A stretch of 64,000 bases of DNA from Sphingobacterium sp. ML3W (GCF_029542085.1 NZ_CP107036.1:1674001-1738000); one strand, 5' to 3'. Shown: positions 43,259 through 53,772, counted from the stretch's first letter. The notes: generated from the letters alone by a model not told the origin. Program-made: numbers and translations.

Positions 43259-44206
43259 TTAATATTTAATGGGGTAATCTTGCATAAGCTCGAATTGGTA
43301 TCCATCGCTTTTAAGTGCATCGATTAACGAAGATAATTGTTGTTGCCCTTTTTTAGTCTGAAACATGTCATCATGCATTAAAAAAACCACATTATTCGGG
43401 ACCATCGAACTTTTATTGTTCATAAAGTTGCGTATATGGGATAATGTCGCTTCTTGGCTCACTATCGCATTACCTGTAATACTATTCAAACGCCATTCCA
43501 CATCCCAACCAAAAATACGATAACCATTTTTATGAAGCATATCAGCTGTTGTAGAGCCATTTTTTAAATCTATCTTGCGGATATCATCATACATCCAGAT
43601 ATTTCTACCCGGAAGTCTAACAATTTTATGCTGAAGATTAAGATCCTTTTCATTCTTTTCAAAATCTGCAAAAGCTTTTTCCGGATTATTATAGAATCGT
43701 GAATATTGGTTATTTGCATGCGTGTAGCTATGATTATAGCAAGCAATTAAAGGATTACTTTCATATTTCTGAAGATCCCGCTTTCTCCCCTTGCTCATGT
43801 TGGCATGCTTACCGATTAAGAACACACTTACCTTTATATTTTTCTCTCTTGCCAAAGAATCTATCGCCGCACTCCCGATCAAAGGTCCATCATCAAATGT
43901 CAAATAAATATGCTTTGGATGTGCATCAAAAGCTCTTCGCAACGAATCTTTCAGGTTACGTTTTTGTTGCTTTACAGGGATAGGATGCAAGCTATCAACT
44001 GTAAAATGGAGCTGATTTTTTTGAAGAGAATCCCATTTATTCAAAAGAATAGGTACTTTTTCCTTTTGGGTTAACTTTTCGTTTAAAGTATCCCTACTGC
44101 CCTCTTTGCCACTACCCAATACCTTGTTGGAGAAATCTTTGCACGACACATTACCTAAGATCACACCACATGTGAACAATGCAACCAATAACCTTCTACA
44201 CTTCAT
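43259..44206 (-). CDS. Polysaccharide deacetylase (NodB) lipoprotein
   Basis: A 315-residue exported carbohydrate esterase, CE4 type. The signal ends in LLVALFTCGVILGNVSC, a lipobox, so it is probably membrane-anchored. The NodB domain includes IYLTFDDGPLIGS (metal-binding Asp pair), FLIGKHANMSKG, SYTHANNQYSRF (the conserved His-x-x-x-His positions), RLPGRNIW and VVFLMHDDMFQ. The metal-binding set (D, H, H) is intact. It probably deacetylates N-acetylglucosamine in peptidoglycan or a surface polysaccharide. Standing alone, it gives no hint about the substrate. Confidence 0.88.
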   Translation of the reverse strand: MKCRRLLVALFTCGVILGNVSCKDFSNKVLGSGKEGSRDTLNEKLTQKEKVPILLNKWDSLQKNQLHFTVDSLHPIPVKQQKRNLKDSLRRAFDAHPKHIYLTFDDGPLIGSAAIDSLAREKNIKVSVFLIGKHANMSKGRKRDLQKYESNPLIACYNHSYTHANNQYSRFYNNPEKAFADFEKNEKDLNLQHKIVRLPGRNIWMYDDIRKIDLKNGSTTADMLHKNGYRIFGWDVEWRLNSITGNAIVSQEATLSHIRNFMNNKSSMVPNNVVFLMHDDMFQTKKGQQQLSSLIDALKSDGYQFELMQDYPIKY

Positions 44207-44404
44207 ATCTATCCTAATAACTTAAGTGATTTTTTTTACATTTCAAAAATACTACAAAAACCTACTTAAAAAGTATAATATTTTATAAATCCCTATTTTC
44301 CGGGATAATCGGCTACAAAAACAACAGAAATATTTGTCTAAACAGTTTAATATCATTAATTATCGCCTAATACATGACCGCAAAATTTTGAAATAGTAGA
44401 AGAG

Positions 44405-45154
44405 CTATTTCTTCTTAAAGATTAAGGCTCTATTATATTCAAAGTTCATCCTGGCGATATTTAGGACAGATATACCTTGCGGACATTCAACCTCACATGC
44501 TTCTGTATTTGAACAGTGTCCGAAAGATTCCGCATCCATTTGCTTGACCATACTGAGTACACGATGATTTCTTTCCTCCTTTCCCTGTGGCAGTAAGGCC
44601 ATATGTGTAATCTTTGCTGAAGTAAATAGCGCTGCACTCCCATTTTTACAGGTGGCAACACATGCACCGCATCCGATACAAGCAGCTGAATCAAACGCTT
44701 CTTCGGCGAGTTCATGTGAAATGGGAATAACTGTGGCATCTGGTGCCTGACCAGTATTGATAGATACAAAGCCTCCCAGTGAAATAATTCGGTCAAAAGC
44801 GGACCTATCCACTTTAAGATCTTTTTTCACCGGAAATGCTGATGAACGGAAGGGTTCTATCACAATAATATCATTATCGTTGAACGAACGTAGATGCAAC
44901 TGACACGTGGTCGTATGTTTCAACGGACCATGCGCAATACCGTTAATCATTACACCGCATTGGCCACAGATCCCTTCCCTACAATCATGATCAAATTCAA
45001 CAGGATCCTCTCCGCTCACAATGAGCTTTTCATTTAAGGTATCCAACATTTCAAGAAAAGACATATGTGGATTAAGCCCCTGAAGATCATAGGCCACCAG
45101 TTTTCCTGCTGTTTGATTATCTTTTTGTCGCCAGATTTTAAGATGTAGATTCAT
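44405..45154 (-). CDS. sdhB: Succinate dehydrogenase/fumarate reductase iron-sulfur subunit
   Basis: The 249-residue iron-sulfur protein hands electrons from SdhA to the membrane. The 2Fe-2S ligands are in CREGICGQCGVMINGIAHGP with a later Cys in TTTCQLHLR. The second domain has CIGCGACVATCKNGSAALFT for the 4Fe-4S cluster and CSNTEACEVECPQGISVLNI for the 3Fe-4S. Length matches the Bacteroidota type-B enzyme. It is the last gene of the five-gene operon, 11 bp after sdhA. Whether it runs as dehydrogenase or fumarate reductase depends on quinone and conditions. Confidence 0.93.
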   Translation of the reverse strand: MNLHLKIWRQKDNQTAGKLVAYDLQGLNPHMSFLEMLDTLNEKLIVSGEDPVEFDHDCREGICGQCGVMINGIAHGPLKHTTTCQLHLRSFNDNDIIVIEPFRSSAFPVKKDLKVDRSAFDRIISLGGFVSINTGQAPDATVIPISHELAEEAFDSAACIGCGACVATCKNGSAALFTSAKITHMALLPQGKEERNHRVLSMVKQMDAESFGHCSNTEACEVECPQGISVLNIARMNFEYNRALIFKKK

Positions 45155-45165
45155 AATTATTCATT

Positions 45166-47082
45166 TTATTTGTAGCTTCTTACAGTAGGTTGTATTTCTT
45201 CGAAAGTCAAAGGTTCTTTGATCAATTCAGGTTCTTCCCCTTCTCCTTTCCAGGCCCAGGCAGAGATAAATTGAAATTCAGCATCATTTCTCAGCGCTTC
45301 TCCATCCGCTGTTTGGTATTCCTCCCTAAAATGTGCACCACAGGATTCTTCACGGGTCAATGCATCATAGCACATCAATTCACCGATTTCAAAATAGTCT
45401 GCAACACGTCCAGCTTTCTCTAATTCCGTATTTAATGAATTTAGTTGCCCACTAACCATAACATTGCTATAAAATTCCTGCTTAAGCTTCTTGATTTCCG
45501 CTATTGCATATTTAAGTCCCTGCTCATTTCTAGCTAGACCACAATAATCATACAGCAGCTTCCCAAGTGTTTTGTGAAAATAATCGACAGTTTTATTGCC
45601 CTTAATCTGTAATAATTCATCAATTTGCTTTTTAACCGCTAACTCTGCCTTTTCAAACTCCGCATGATCTGTAGAAATCTTTCCGGTGTGAATTTCATTC
45701 GATAAATAATTGGCGATGGTATAAGGCGCAATAAAATAACCGTCCACTGAAGCTTGAAGCAACGAATTTGCTCCTAAGCGATTAGCGCCATGATCGGCAA
45801 AATTAGCTTCACCAAGTGCAAATAGCCCTGGCAAAGTTGTCATCAGCTCGTAATCAACCCAAAGTCCGCCCATCGAAAAATGGGCCGAAGGTGATATCAT
45901 CATCGGTTCAGAATACGCATCATAGCCCGTTATTTTATGGTACATATCAAAGAGATTACCATATTTCTCTTCAATTTTTTGCTTCCCCTGTTCCTTGATT
46001 GCTTTTGCAAAGTCAAGGTAGACGGCATTTTTTAAAGGGCCTATACCAAAACCAGCATCGATCCGCTCCTTGGCCGCTCTAGAGGATATATCCCGCGGTG
46101 CAAGATTCCCGAATGCGGGGTATCGACGTTCAAGGTAATAATCTCGATCTTCTTCTGGGATGTCATTGGCTGCTCTGTTTTCATCCTGTTTTAATGGAAC
46201 CCAAATGCGACCATCATTACGTAAGGATTCTGACATCAACGTCAGCTTGGATTGATAATCGCCTGATTGCGGTAAAGAGGTCGGATGAACCTGAATCCAA
46301 CTTGGGGATGCCATCAATGCCCCTTTTTTATGTGCCCGCCAAATTGCCGATCCGTTACAGCCCATTGCTAAGGTAGATAGATAATAGATTTTGCCGTATC
46401 CACCCGTTGCAAGTATAACAGCATGTGCAGCATGTCGTTCAATCTCTCCAGTATCTAAATTGCGAACAATAATACCACGCACTTTCCCATCGATGACAAC
46501 AACATCTAACATCTCATGGCGGGAAAAGAGCTGAACAGTTTTTTTACCGACCTGCCGCATCAAGGCCTGATAAGCTCCCAATAGCAGCTGCTGTCCGGTC
46601 TGTCCCCTTGCGTAGAATGTTCGGCTCACCTGAACCCCACCAAAAGAGCGATTGTTCAGATATCCCCCATATTCACGTCCAAAGGGAACACCTTGCGCCA
46701 CCGCTTGATCTATCAAATTCAACGAACATTCAGCCATTCGATAGACGTTAGCTTCACGCGCGCGAAAATCGCCCCCTTTTAAAGTATCCACAAACATACG
46801 GTAGACACTATCGCCATCATTCTTATAATTTTTAGCAGCATTGACGCCCCCCTGTGCTGCTACAGAATGGGCTCTTCGGGGACTGTCCTGAAAACAGAAT
46901 GATTTGACCTGATAGCCCATTTCGCCAAGAGATGCCGCTATTGAGCTTCCCGCCAGCCCTGTCCCCACAACAATGACATCTAATTTTTTGCGATTGGCGG
47001 GGTTAACAAGCTTTGCAGTTTTTTTATAGCGTGTCCACTTTTGCTCCAAAGGTCCCGCTGGTATTTTTGAGTTTAAAGTCAT
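45166..47082 (-). CDS. sdhA: Succinate dehydrogenase/fumarate reductase flavoprotein subunit
   Basis: A 638-residue flavoprotein. The FAD-binding start is [34 protein letters not shown] holds the His that binds FAD covalently. [20 protein letters not shown] and [15 protein letters not shown] follow, and [20 protein letters not shown] includes the active-site Arg. The C-terminal part is the usual capping/helical domain. It oxidises succinate to fumarate, passing electrons to SdhB. It starts 10 bp after sdhC, in one operon. Confidence 0.94.
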   Translation of the reverse strand: MTLNSKIPAGPLEQKWTRYKKTAKLVNPANRKKLDVIVVGTGLAGSSIAASLGEMGYQVKSFCFQDSPRRAHSVAAQGGVNAAKNYKNDGDSVYRMFVDTLKGGDFRAREANVYRMAECSLNLIDQAVAQGVPFGREYGGYLNNRSFGGVQVSRTFYARGQTGQQLLLGAYQALMRQVGKKTVQLFSRHEMLDVVVIDGKVRGIIVRNLDTGEIERHAAHAVILATGGYGKIYYLSTLAMGCNGSAIWRAHKKGALMASPSWIQVHPTSLPQSGDYQSKLTLMSESLRNDGRIWVPLKQDENRAANDIPEEDRDYYLERRYPAFGNLAPRDISSRAAKERIDAGFGIGPLKNAVYLDFAKAIKEQGKQKIEEKYGNLFDMYHKITGYDAYSEPMMISPSAHFSMGGLWVDYELMTTLPGLFALGEANFADHGANRLGANSLLQASVDGYFIAPYTIANYLSNEIHTGKISTDHAEFEKAELAVKKQIDELLQIKGNKTVDYFHKTLGKLLYDYCGLARNEQGLKYAIAEIKKLKQEFYSNVMVSGQLNSLNTELEKAGRVADYFEIGELMCYDALTREESCGAHFREEYQTADGEALRNDAEFQFISAWAWKGEGEEPELIKEPLTFEEIQPTVRSYK

Positions 47083-47092
47083 GTCTTCGCCT

Positions 47093-47749
47093 TTAGTTAA
47101 CAGTAAAAAATATATAAATTGGCATTAACGCAAACCCTATGCTGATGACAATGGAATAGGTTGTACCAATTACCTTAAACCAATGGACAAATTTTGGATG
47201 ATACAGTCCGAGGGTTCTCACCGCACTATGAATCCCATGGATAAGATGATAACATAAGGCCACCATGGACAAAACATAAATAAGCACATACCACCATTGT
47301 TGAAACACTGCAATAACCAATACATAGAGATCCTTATTTCCTTTTGCATCCAGTGGTGGAGCTCCAAACTTATATACGTACCAAAAATTCTGAAAGTGGA
47401 TGACCAAAAATATCAGAATAAGCGTGCCCAGAATTCCCATATTTCGGGAATACCATTTGCTCGCACGTCCACGCCGGTCTGACTGATAATCCCCACCTGT
47501 TTTTTTATTCTTAATAGTGATGACCAATCCATCAATAGCATGCAGTACAATACTCAGGTAAAGGACATAAGAAACAATTTTAATCAGGATATTTCCAGAG
47601 AGAAAGTGTGAATAGGCATTAAACTGTAAATGTGCCTGCTCCTGTGGTAAAAATAGCTGCAAATTTCCCAGAAAATGGATAAGCAGAAAGAAAGCGAGAA
47701 ATAACCCCGTTAAGCACATAAGTATTTTCTTTGATAAGGTCGATAGCAT
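47093..47749 (-). CDS. sdhC: Succinate dehydrogenase cytochrome b subunit (type B)
   Basis: The start at 47747-47749 gives 218 residues beginning [20 protein letters not shown]; an upstream start would run into the carrier gene. Five membrane helices are visible, with His in [27 protein letters not shown] and [10 protein letters not shown] as candidate ligands for two b hemes, as in the single-subunit diheme anchor of type B enzymes. It anchors SdhAB and passes electrons to menaquinone. Starts 11 bp after the DASS carrier. Confidence 0.9.
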   Translation of the reverse strand: MLSTLSKKILMCLTGLFLAFFLLIHFLGNLQLFLPQEQAHLQFNAYSHFLSGNILIKIVSYVLYLSIVLHAIDGLVITIKNKKTGGDYQSDRRGRASKWYSRNMGILGTLILIFLVIHFQNFWYVYKFGAPPLDAKGNKDLYVLVIAVFQQWWYVLIYVLSMVALCYHLIHGIHSAVRTLGLYHPKFVHWFKVIGTTYSIVISIGFALMPIYIFFTVN

Positions 47750-47760
47750 AAGCCTTTTAT

Positions 47761-49191
47761 TTAATAATAACCAATAACTTTCATCCATAAACCACCTACA
47801 CCCATATAGATAATCAGCAGCACGATCCCGATTTCCAGACCCCGCAACCACCAGGACTTAAGATCAACATAACCGCTACCAAAGAATACGGGTGCTGGAC
47901 CATGACCATAATGTGTTAACACGCCATATATGGAACCCAGAAACCCAAGCATCATGGCCAACAACATGGGCGGGATGCCTAATGATACACCCACTCCCAA
48001 TAATGCAGCATACATTGCGGCAACGTGAGCTGTGGCGCTCGCAAAGATGTAATGGCTAAAGAAATACACCAAAACAATTACGGGGAATGCAATCTGCCAA
48101 CTCAGCCCGCCAATCTGTACCTTTATCAAATCACTAAACCAACCTATAAATCCAAGTTCATTCAGCGAACTGGCCATCATAACTAAAACGGCAAACCAAA
48201 CAATGGTATCCCAAGCCCCCTTCTCTGCTTTTACATCCTCCCAGGTTAGCACCGAAGTCAGCAAAAGCAAAGTCAATCCAATAAATGCAGTTGTAGTTGC
48301 ATCAATCGACAGCGAACCTCCAAAAATCCAAAGCGCCAGAAGTATAAAAAATGCCAATAACATCAACCACTCATTTCTGGATATGGGGCCCATCTCTTTT
48401 AATTTTTCCGCCGCCATTTTGGGTGCATCACCCGTCTTTTTTAGTTCAGGTGGATACAGTTTATAAAGTACAAGTGGAACAACAAAAAAAGCAACGATGC
48501 CCGGAATAAAGCCTGCAACGGCCCAAGACATCCACGTAATATCAATCCCTAGATTAGCCGCAAACTTTTGACACATCGGGTTGCTCGCTGTTCCGGTTAA
48601 AAACATGGAGGAAGCAATCAAATTCATGTAGTAGCTATTCAGTGTCAGATAGGATCCCAGCTTTCGATGCGTCTCTGGTTTGTCTGGAACAGAATCAAAA
48701 CTGATGGCCATAGATTTCATAATTGGGTAAATGATACCGCCACCTCTGGCCGTATTACTAGGTATCGCGGGTGCCAGACACACGTCAGCCAAACCTAGAC
48801 CATAGGCCAGTCCAAGTGAACTTTTTCCAAAAACTCGAATAAAAAGAAATGCAATACGATTGCCTAAGCCCGTTTTGATAAACCCGCGTGCGATAAAAAA
48901 CGATATCCCTATAAGCCAGATAACCTTATCACCAAAGCCGGTCAACGCTTTCGTAATAGATTTACCCGCATCTCCGGGAGCTAAAACCTGTGTCAGCGCC
49001 GTAAATCCAATCGCCATCATACACATGGTACCCATTGGCGCCGCCTTCAGAATGATCCCGAGTATGGTCGCAGCAAATATGGCAAACAAATGCCAAGCTT
49101 CAGGACTAACGCCCTTAGGAACTGGAATAAACCACAAAATGAGCGCAACAATAAAAGTGATGGCAACATTTTTGACACTAATTTCCTTCAT
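47761..49191 (-). CDS. DASS-family sodium/dicarboxylate symporter (SLC13-type)
   Basis: A 476-residue carrier of the SLC13/CitT family. It has about 11-12 hydrophobic segments, with SNTARGGGIIYPIMKSMAIS (first Ser-Asn-Thr substrate/sodium motif), LTGTASNPMCQKFAANLGID and, late, SATAHVAAMYAALLGVGVSL. It brings in succinate, fumarate, malate or related acids. It sits between an outer-membrane porin (20 bp) and sdhC (11 bp), so it very likely feeds the succinate dehydrogenase made from the same mRNA. Confidence 0.9.
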   Translation of the reverse strand: MKEISVKNVAITFIVALILWFIPVPKGVSPEAWHLFAIFAATILGIILKAAPMGTMCMMAIGFTALTQVLAPGDAGKSITKALTGFGDKVIWLIGISFFIARGFIKTGLGNRIAFLFIRVFGKSSLGLAYGLGLADVCLAPAIPSNTARGGGIIYPIMKSMAISFDSVPDKPETHRKLGSYLTLNSYYMNLIASSMFLTGTASNPMCQKFAANLGIDITWMSWAVAGFIPGIVAFFVVPLVLYKLYPPELKKTGDAPKMAAEKLKEMGPISRNEWLMLLAFFILLALWIFGGSLSIDATTTAFIGLTLLLLTSVLTWEDVKAEKGAWDTIVWFAVLVMMASSLNELGFIGWFSDLIKVQIGGLSWQIAFPVIVLVYFFSHYIFASATAHVAAMYAALLGVGVSLGIPPMLLAMMLGFLGSIYGVLTHYGHGPAPVFFGSGYVDLKSWWLRGLEIGIVLLIIYMGVGGLWMKVIGYY

Positions 49192-49211
49192 AATAATTGA
49201 GGTTTAAAAGA

Positions 49212-50378
49212 TTAGAATCTACTTTGTACTTGTACGATAAATAAGTTTTTATTGTATTCATTGGTATTCTGAGTCTGCTTCTTATAGCGATCGAGTTGAA
49301 GACCAAGCTGTATCCGGGCACCGTAATTTTTCAAAAACTCCAGACCAAACATTGGCGTAAAAGTTTGCCTTGCATTTGCATTTAACTTATAATTTGGGTC
49401 GATATACTCATAACGACAGGAAAGCTCAAATGCACTGAGGTTATAATAGTTGACTTCATACCTTAAATTCGGCAGGAAATAGATACCGCGAACGAGGTAG
49501 TCACTTAATTTTGAAGTACGCGCCCCCTCATCCAACGCATAATATAAGTTATGATTGATAGCCTGTTTTGCTTCCAGTTGCATATCCAGGTTCCAACGTT
49601 TCCCAAAATCTACGTTTCCACTCAGATCTACCCCCAGTGCGTGTACTTGCTTTTTCATAACCTCACCCACACCGCCATTTAGCCCAAGATTGACCCCATA
49701 TTTTTTTGAAAGCCCAAATACCAAGCGTGTTGAATATTGCTTTCCATTATCATTGTCGACGACTTGGTTTTTACCATTTCCATTGACCACGGAAAAAGAA
49801 TAACTAAATGGCATATCTCCTAAATTGACCTCCCCTGTTGCTGCCATTCCAATCTGAAAACTCGCCCAACCCAATTTGCCAAATTCAAGATATTGATTTG
49901 ACCAATCCAACGATTTAATAATATCTATTGGATAAGTTTCCTCAATGCCAAACCAAGGTCGAAACTGGCCAACTGTAATGGCCAACTTAGGGCTAAACGT
50001 ATATTTTAAATACGCATTTTCAAGTACCTTTGTTTTTGGGTCACTTTTAAAATCAGCTAAATTGGCAAGGACTGCTACTTCAGTTCGCTTACTGATCTGC
50101 GCACGCATCTGCACCCGCATATACTTCACCATAAAATTATTGTCCGTTCCAGAACCATCACTATGGTGAAGCCCGTTCACGTCAACATCTTTAGTTGTGC
50201 TCACAAGGTACCGCGCCTGAAAAAGCCCCTTTATCTGCAGTTTGGGATAGGTGATTTCTTCTTTGATTTGCTGTACAGAATCTCTTTTTATCGGCTCAAC
50301 TGGACCCGGTTCTTGTCCTTTTACAGTCGTGTATAGCAATAAGTATAAGACAGAAATTGGAATGTAAAGTTTCCTCAT
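49212..50378 (-). CDS. Outer-membrane porin (OprO/OprP-type, 388 aa)
   Basis: A beta-barrel porin with a signal peptide (MRKLYIPISVLYLLLYTTVKG). It has alternating strands with aromatic girdles, for example KLQIKGLFQARYLVSTTKDV, FMVKYMRVQMRAQISKRTEV and AVTVGQFRPWFGIEETYPID-like (here AITVGQFRPWFGIEETYPID). It ends FIVQVQSRF with a terminal Phe. The family is the phosphate-selective O/P or related porin group. As first gene of the operon it probably lets dicarboxylates through the outer membrane, though phosphate cannot be ruled out. Confidence 0.82.
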   Translation of the reverse strand: MRKLYIPISVLYLLLYTTVKGQEPGPVEPIKRDSVQQIKEEITYPKLQIKGLFQARYLVSTTKDVDVNGLHHSDGSGTDNNFMVKYMRVQMRAQISKRTEVAVLANLADFKSDPKTKVLENAYLKYTFSPKLAITVGQFRPWFGIEETYPIDIIKSLDWSNQYLEFGKLGWASFQIGMAATGEVNLGDMPFSYSFSVVNGNGKNQVVDNDNGKQYSTRLVFGLSKKYGVNLGLNGGVGEVMKKQVHALGVDLSGNVDFGKRWNLDMQLEAKQAINHNLYYALDEGARTSKLSDYLVRGIYFLPNLRYEVNYYNLSAFELSCRYEYIDPNYKLNANARQTFTPMFGLEFLKNYGARIQLGLQLDRYKKQTQNTNEYNKNLFIVQVQSRF

Positions 50379-50687
50379 ATCTAAAACAATTATCTATTCG
50401 CCAGTAGCCCAGCGCACTTTTCAATGTCAATAATGTATATTATAATTTATTCTTTCTCTAGTAACATCTAAACGGGTGAATAGTTTTAATTTTCTAATAA
50501 ATTTTGTAACTAAAAGAAAGTTTCCTCCAAAGAGAGGTCAAATTGATTAAATTCAGCGTTTTTGTGTATTTTCACGGTTGAATATACCCAGATTTCAATT
50601 TTTGAATTAGTAAAAATTTCAAGATTGAAACAAATAATAAACATCCAAAGAACAAATTATAGATAAATTTTAGAATCAATAAATCAT
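50379..50687. other. Intergenic between divergent operons
   Basis: About 310 bp between the porin operon and the GH10-like gene, with promoters expected on both strands. No strong match to a known motif was found. Confidence 0.4.
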
Positions 50688-52076
50688 ATGAAAGAACAAT
50701 TAATCAGAAAATGCTGTATTTGCCTCGTACTAATTATCTATGGGTTTTTCGTCCCTGTTTCCGAGGCGGCGGAACGGGAGAAGCCGGCAATGTTTTGGAC
50801 TTGGCTGGATTATAATCCAACTACAAATTTTGATTCCATCTGCCGTGAGATGAATTACTTGGGTATTGATGGGGTCATGCTAAATGCAGCTAGTCCTGAT
50901 GAATATAGAGTCGCCATTCCTATTGCAAAGAAATATGGGATACAGGTAATTGCCTGGCTATGGACGATGAACCTGGAGCATGATCGGGATAAGATCTTAA
51001 AAGAACATCCAGACTGGTTTAGTGTCAATAGAAATGGAAAAAGTCTGGCTGATACCACTGCGTATGTTGGCTACTACAAATTCTTATCACCCGTTGTACC
51101 AGGAGTGAAAGAGTATATTAAACAGAAAATCCAGTCTTATTGCGAGGTTGAAGGTCTCGATGGTATATCAATAGACTACAACCGCTATGTAGATGTTGTA
51201 TTACCAACCACTTTGTGGCCAAAGTATAATATCGTTCAAGATCGCGAATACCCAGCATGGGATTATGGATATCACCCCATTGCCATAGAAAAATTCAAAA
51301 AACAATATGGTTATGATCCCAGGGCACAAAAAGATCCTTCAAAAGATCTAAAATGGAGACAGTTTCGTTGTGACCAGATCACTGACATCGCTAATATGAT
51401 TGCTGAAGTTGTCCACAGCCATGGAAAGACTATGGCAGCCTCGCCTTTTCCTACACCAAAAATGGCTTCGAGAATGGTTCGTCAAGATTGGGGTAAATGG
51501 AAACTGGACGTTGTATTCCCTATGGTATACAGCAACTTTTACACCGAGGACCCAAGCTTTATAAAAGATTGTACGCTAGAAAATGTCAGAGATAAAGCTG
51601 CGAATATCACTTTGTACTGTGGATTGATGGCTAAAAACAATGATGAAATGTTTGTCGATATGGATGAGGCTTTAAATAATGGTGCTCAAGGAATCTCTAT
51701 TTTCACCATACACAGTCTCCAAGATCCAAAGATTAAAGAGCGCTTCAGAGCCTACACAACAGCAGCTAAATCCAAAAAAGAAAAAAACAATGGAACCTTA
51801 CCTCGTATTTCAACCAATAAGGTAGAAAACGACCCTTTTAAGAAAGCTGGCATCATGAAATTGATCACCCAAAAAATTCAAGACATGGTAAAAGCGGAAA
51901 ATCCGGCAGCAAATCCTGTGGTATTATCTAAGTATAAGCAAGTTGATGCGTACGATGTCACAAAAAAATATCTCGTAAAGGATAAGGTCAGTAACAAAAA
52001 CTTCTATGTGACCTTCTTTTTCTATGGTGACATACTTTCGGGCTGGAATGTTGATCCTGCACCCTCGAACAGCTAA
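50688..52076 (+). CDS. Putative glycoside hydrolase (GH10-like/DUF4015 type), exported
   Basis: A 462-residue exported TIM-barrel protein. Signal peptide MKEQLIRKCCICLVLIIYGF (cleaved near SEA). The barrel opens with MFWTWLDYNPTTNFDSICRE and DGVMLNAASPDE, later YGIQVIAWLWTMN, GLDGISIDYNRY (Asp in a sugar-binding position), GKTMAASPFPTPK and DVVFPMVYSNFY, as in GHL10 and DUF4015-type putative hydrolases. Exact specificity is unknown. The last 100 residues (KYKQVDAYDVTKKYLVKDKV) are a small separate domain. It lies 48 bp before the glutaminase gene. Confidence 0.7.
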   Translation: MKEQLIRKCCICLVLIIYGFFVPVSEAAEREKPAMFWTWLDYNPTTNFDSICREMNYLGIDGVMLNAASPDEYRVAIPIAKKYGIQVIAWLWTMNLEHDRDKILKEHPDWFSVNRNGKSLADTTAYVGYYKFLSPVVPGVKEYIKQKIQSYCEVEGLDGISIDYNRYVDVVLPTTLWPKYNIVQDREYPAWDYGYHPIAIEKFKKQYGYDPRAQKDPSKDLKWRQFRCDQITDIANMIAEVVHSHGKTMAASPFPTPKMASRMVRQDWGKWKLDVVFPMVYSNFYTEDPSFIKDCTLENVRDKAANITLYCGLMAKNNDEMFVDMDEALNNGAQGISIFTIHSLQDPKIKERFRAYTTAAKSKKEKNNGTLPRISTNKVENDPFKKAGIMKLITQKIQDMVKAENPAANPVVLSKYKQVDAYDVTKKYLVKDKVSNKNFYVTFFFYGDILSGWNVDPAPSNS

Positions 52077-52124
52077 AGTATCGATACTTTCCTATCTTTG
52101 GATTTTCATAAATAGATTGAAGAC

Positions 52125-53156
52125 ATGAATAGAACTTTTGGTTTGATAACAGCTTTACTTGTCCTAAGCTATACAGGGCGAATAGATGTGTGCCAGGCGC
52201 AGCAGACGACAAGTACCGCAACGGTAAAGGATGCAAAAAAGATAGATCAAGCAACATTAAATAGCATTCTTGAAAAGAATAGTCAGCGCTTTAAACTGGG
52301 AAAAGTAGCAGATTACATTCCAGAACTGGGCAAAGCAAATGCACAATCCATTGCACTATCTGTTGTAAATAACGATGGTACTCTGGTAAGTGCCGGAGAT
52401 ATACATCAAAAATTTACGATCCAAAGCATATCAAAAATAATTGCGTTGATGATTGCGGTACAGGAGAATGGTGAAAAAGCTGTTTTTGAGAAAATGGGAT
52501 ATTTTGGAACCGACAAACCTTTCAATCACTTTGGCAATTTAGAAACAATGGGTAAACCGCTTAATCCTATGATGAATGCAGGTGCTATATTGACCACAGC
52601 CCTTATTAAAGGGAATGCTGAAGAACCCTTTGCTAAAATCCTTAAGATGATACGTTTCATTACAAACAATGAACAGATAGATTATAGCCATGCGGTATAT
52701 AACTCAGAAAGAGAAACTGGTCATAGGAATCGCGGTATGTTCTACATTATGCGAAATAATGGGTTAATTGATGGTGAAGGGGAAGAAAAGCTCAATAATT
52801 ACTTTAAACAATGTTCCATCGAAATCACAGTGGAAGATCTTGCCAAAATAGGCTATTTTTTTGCCAATCACTGTGTCCGTTATGATGGAAACAAACAATT
52901 TCAAGATCCTAATCTGTCACAGCTTATTCAGTCACAAATGCTGATTGCCGGCATGTACGAATTCAGTGGTGAATATGCCCGTACGGTTGGGCTACCGAGT
53001 AAATCCGGTGTGGGCGGAGGAATCGCTGTCAGTGTCCCCCGTAATATGGGAATAGGCGCTTTCAGTCCGGCTTTAGACCAACACGGCAACTCACTTGCAG
53101 GTTATCATATGATCCTAGATCTGGTGAATGCCAAACATCTGAGCCTATTTGATTAA
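52125..53156 (+). CDS. glsA: Glutaminase (Ser-dependent, exported)
   Basis: A 343-residue glutaminase that turns glutamine into glutamate and ammonia. The catalytic Ser-x-x-Lys is in FTIQSISKIIALM (about residues 100-112). Further signature parts are NPMMNAGAILTTAL, RETGHRNRGMFYIMRNNG and the GVGGGIAVSVPRNMGIGAFS block. Compared with E. coli GlsA it has an N-terminal signal peptide (about residues 1-25, ending CQAQ), so it should act in the periplasm. It probably shares a transcript with the putative glycosidase upstream. A stem-loop follows the stop. Confidence 0.9.
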   Translation: MNRTFGLITALLVLSYTGRIDVCQAQQTTSTATVKDAKKIDQATLNSILEKNSQRFKLGKVADYIPELGKANAQSIALSVVNNDGTLVSAGDIHQKFTIQSISKIIALMIAVQENGEKAVFEKMGYFGTDKPFNHFGNLETMGKPLNPMMNAGAILTTALIKGNAEEPFAKILKMIRFITNNEQIDYSHAVYNSERETGHRNRGMFYIMRNNGLIDGEGEEKLNNYFKQCSIEITVEDLAKIGYFFANHCVRYDGNKQFQDPNLSQLIQSQMLIAGMYEFSGEYARTVGLPSKSGVGGGIAVSVPRNMGIGAFSPALDQHGNSLAGYHMILDLVNAKHLSLFD

Positions 53157-53214
53157 CAGATCAAATAGCTTAAATTAAATCGTTTGCAAAACCGGATCCC
53201 TGTTTTGCTTGTTA

Positions 53215-53252
53215 ATTCCTAAGTCTGCATAGCTATATGCAGGCCTAGGAAT
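53215..53252. terminator. Terminator-like stem-loop after glutaminase
   Basis: Seventeen paired bases (53215-53231 with 53236-53252, two G-U type pairs) around a 4-base loop, then an A-rich run. The stem is long but the following U tract is weak on the plus strand. Confidence 0.6.
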
Positions 53253-53278
53253 AAATTAAAATACCAAAAAATAAACCA

Positions 53279-53644
53279 ATGGTGAAAACAGAAACAATAA
53301 TCGCTGTAGAAAGTGTTTCTAAAAGCTCAACCTTTTACCAGGATTTGCTAGGTTGTACCAGCGAACATGGTGGCGAGACTTTTGAAATTCTAACAGTTGA
53401 AAACAATGTGATTTTATGCCTTCACAAATGGGGTGAACACGCACATCCGACCATGCTCCAACCTAAAAATGCCGGAAATGGTCTAATCCTATTCTTTCGG
53501 GTAGATAATCTCCAGGAAGTGTTTGAAAATGCGACCAAACTCGATGCCATGTTCGAAAAAGAAATTCACTACAATGAAAATTCATTAAGAAATCAGTTTA
53601 TCCTCCGGGATCCTGACAATTATTATCTGATTATTTCAGAATAA
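53279..53644 (+). CDS. VOC-family (glyoxalase-like) protein
   Basis: A 121-residue single-module vicinal-oxygen-chelate protein: VKTETIIAVESVSKSSTFYQ, DLLGCTSEHGGETFEIL, LILFFRVDNLQEVFENATKL and NQFILRDPDNYYLIISE. VOC enzymes use one metal for isomerisation, dioxygenation or antibiotic binding. The usual metal His/Glu set is only partly visible, so the role cannot be told. It lies 120 bp after the glutaminase gene, after its terminator. Confidence 0.8.
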   Translation: MVKTETIIAVESVSKSSTFYQDLLGCTSEHGGETFEILTVENNVILCLHKWGEHAHPTMLQPKNAGNGLILFFRVDNLQEVFENATKLDAMFEKEIHYNENSLRNQFILRDPDNYYLIISE

Positions 53645-53772
53645 GAAGTTCGTCCGTAACTATATACGTTGGTTAGATTTAACAGATGTTAATTTGACAT
53701 GTGCTTTCTTAAACCAGTTTAAGTTTATTATTCAATCTTTCCTGCAACTTTGTAGTATCAAAACATAAAACA

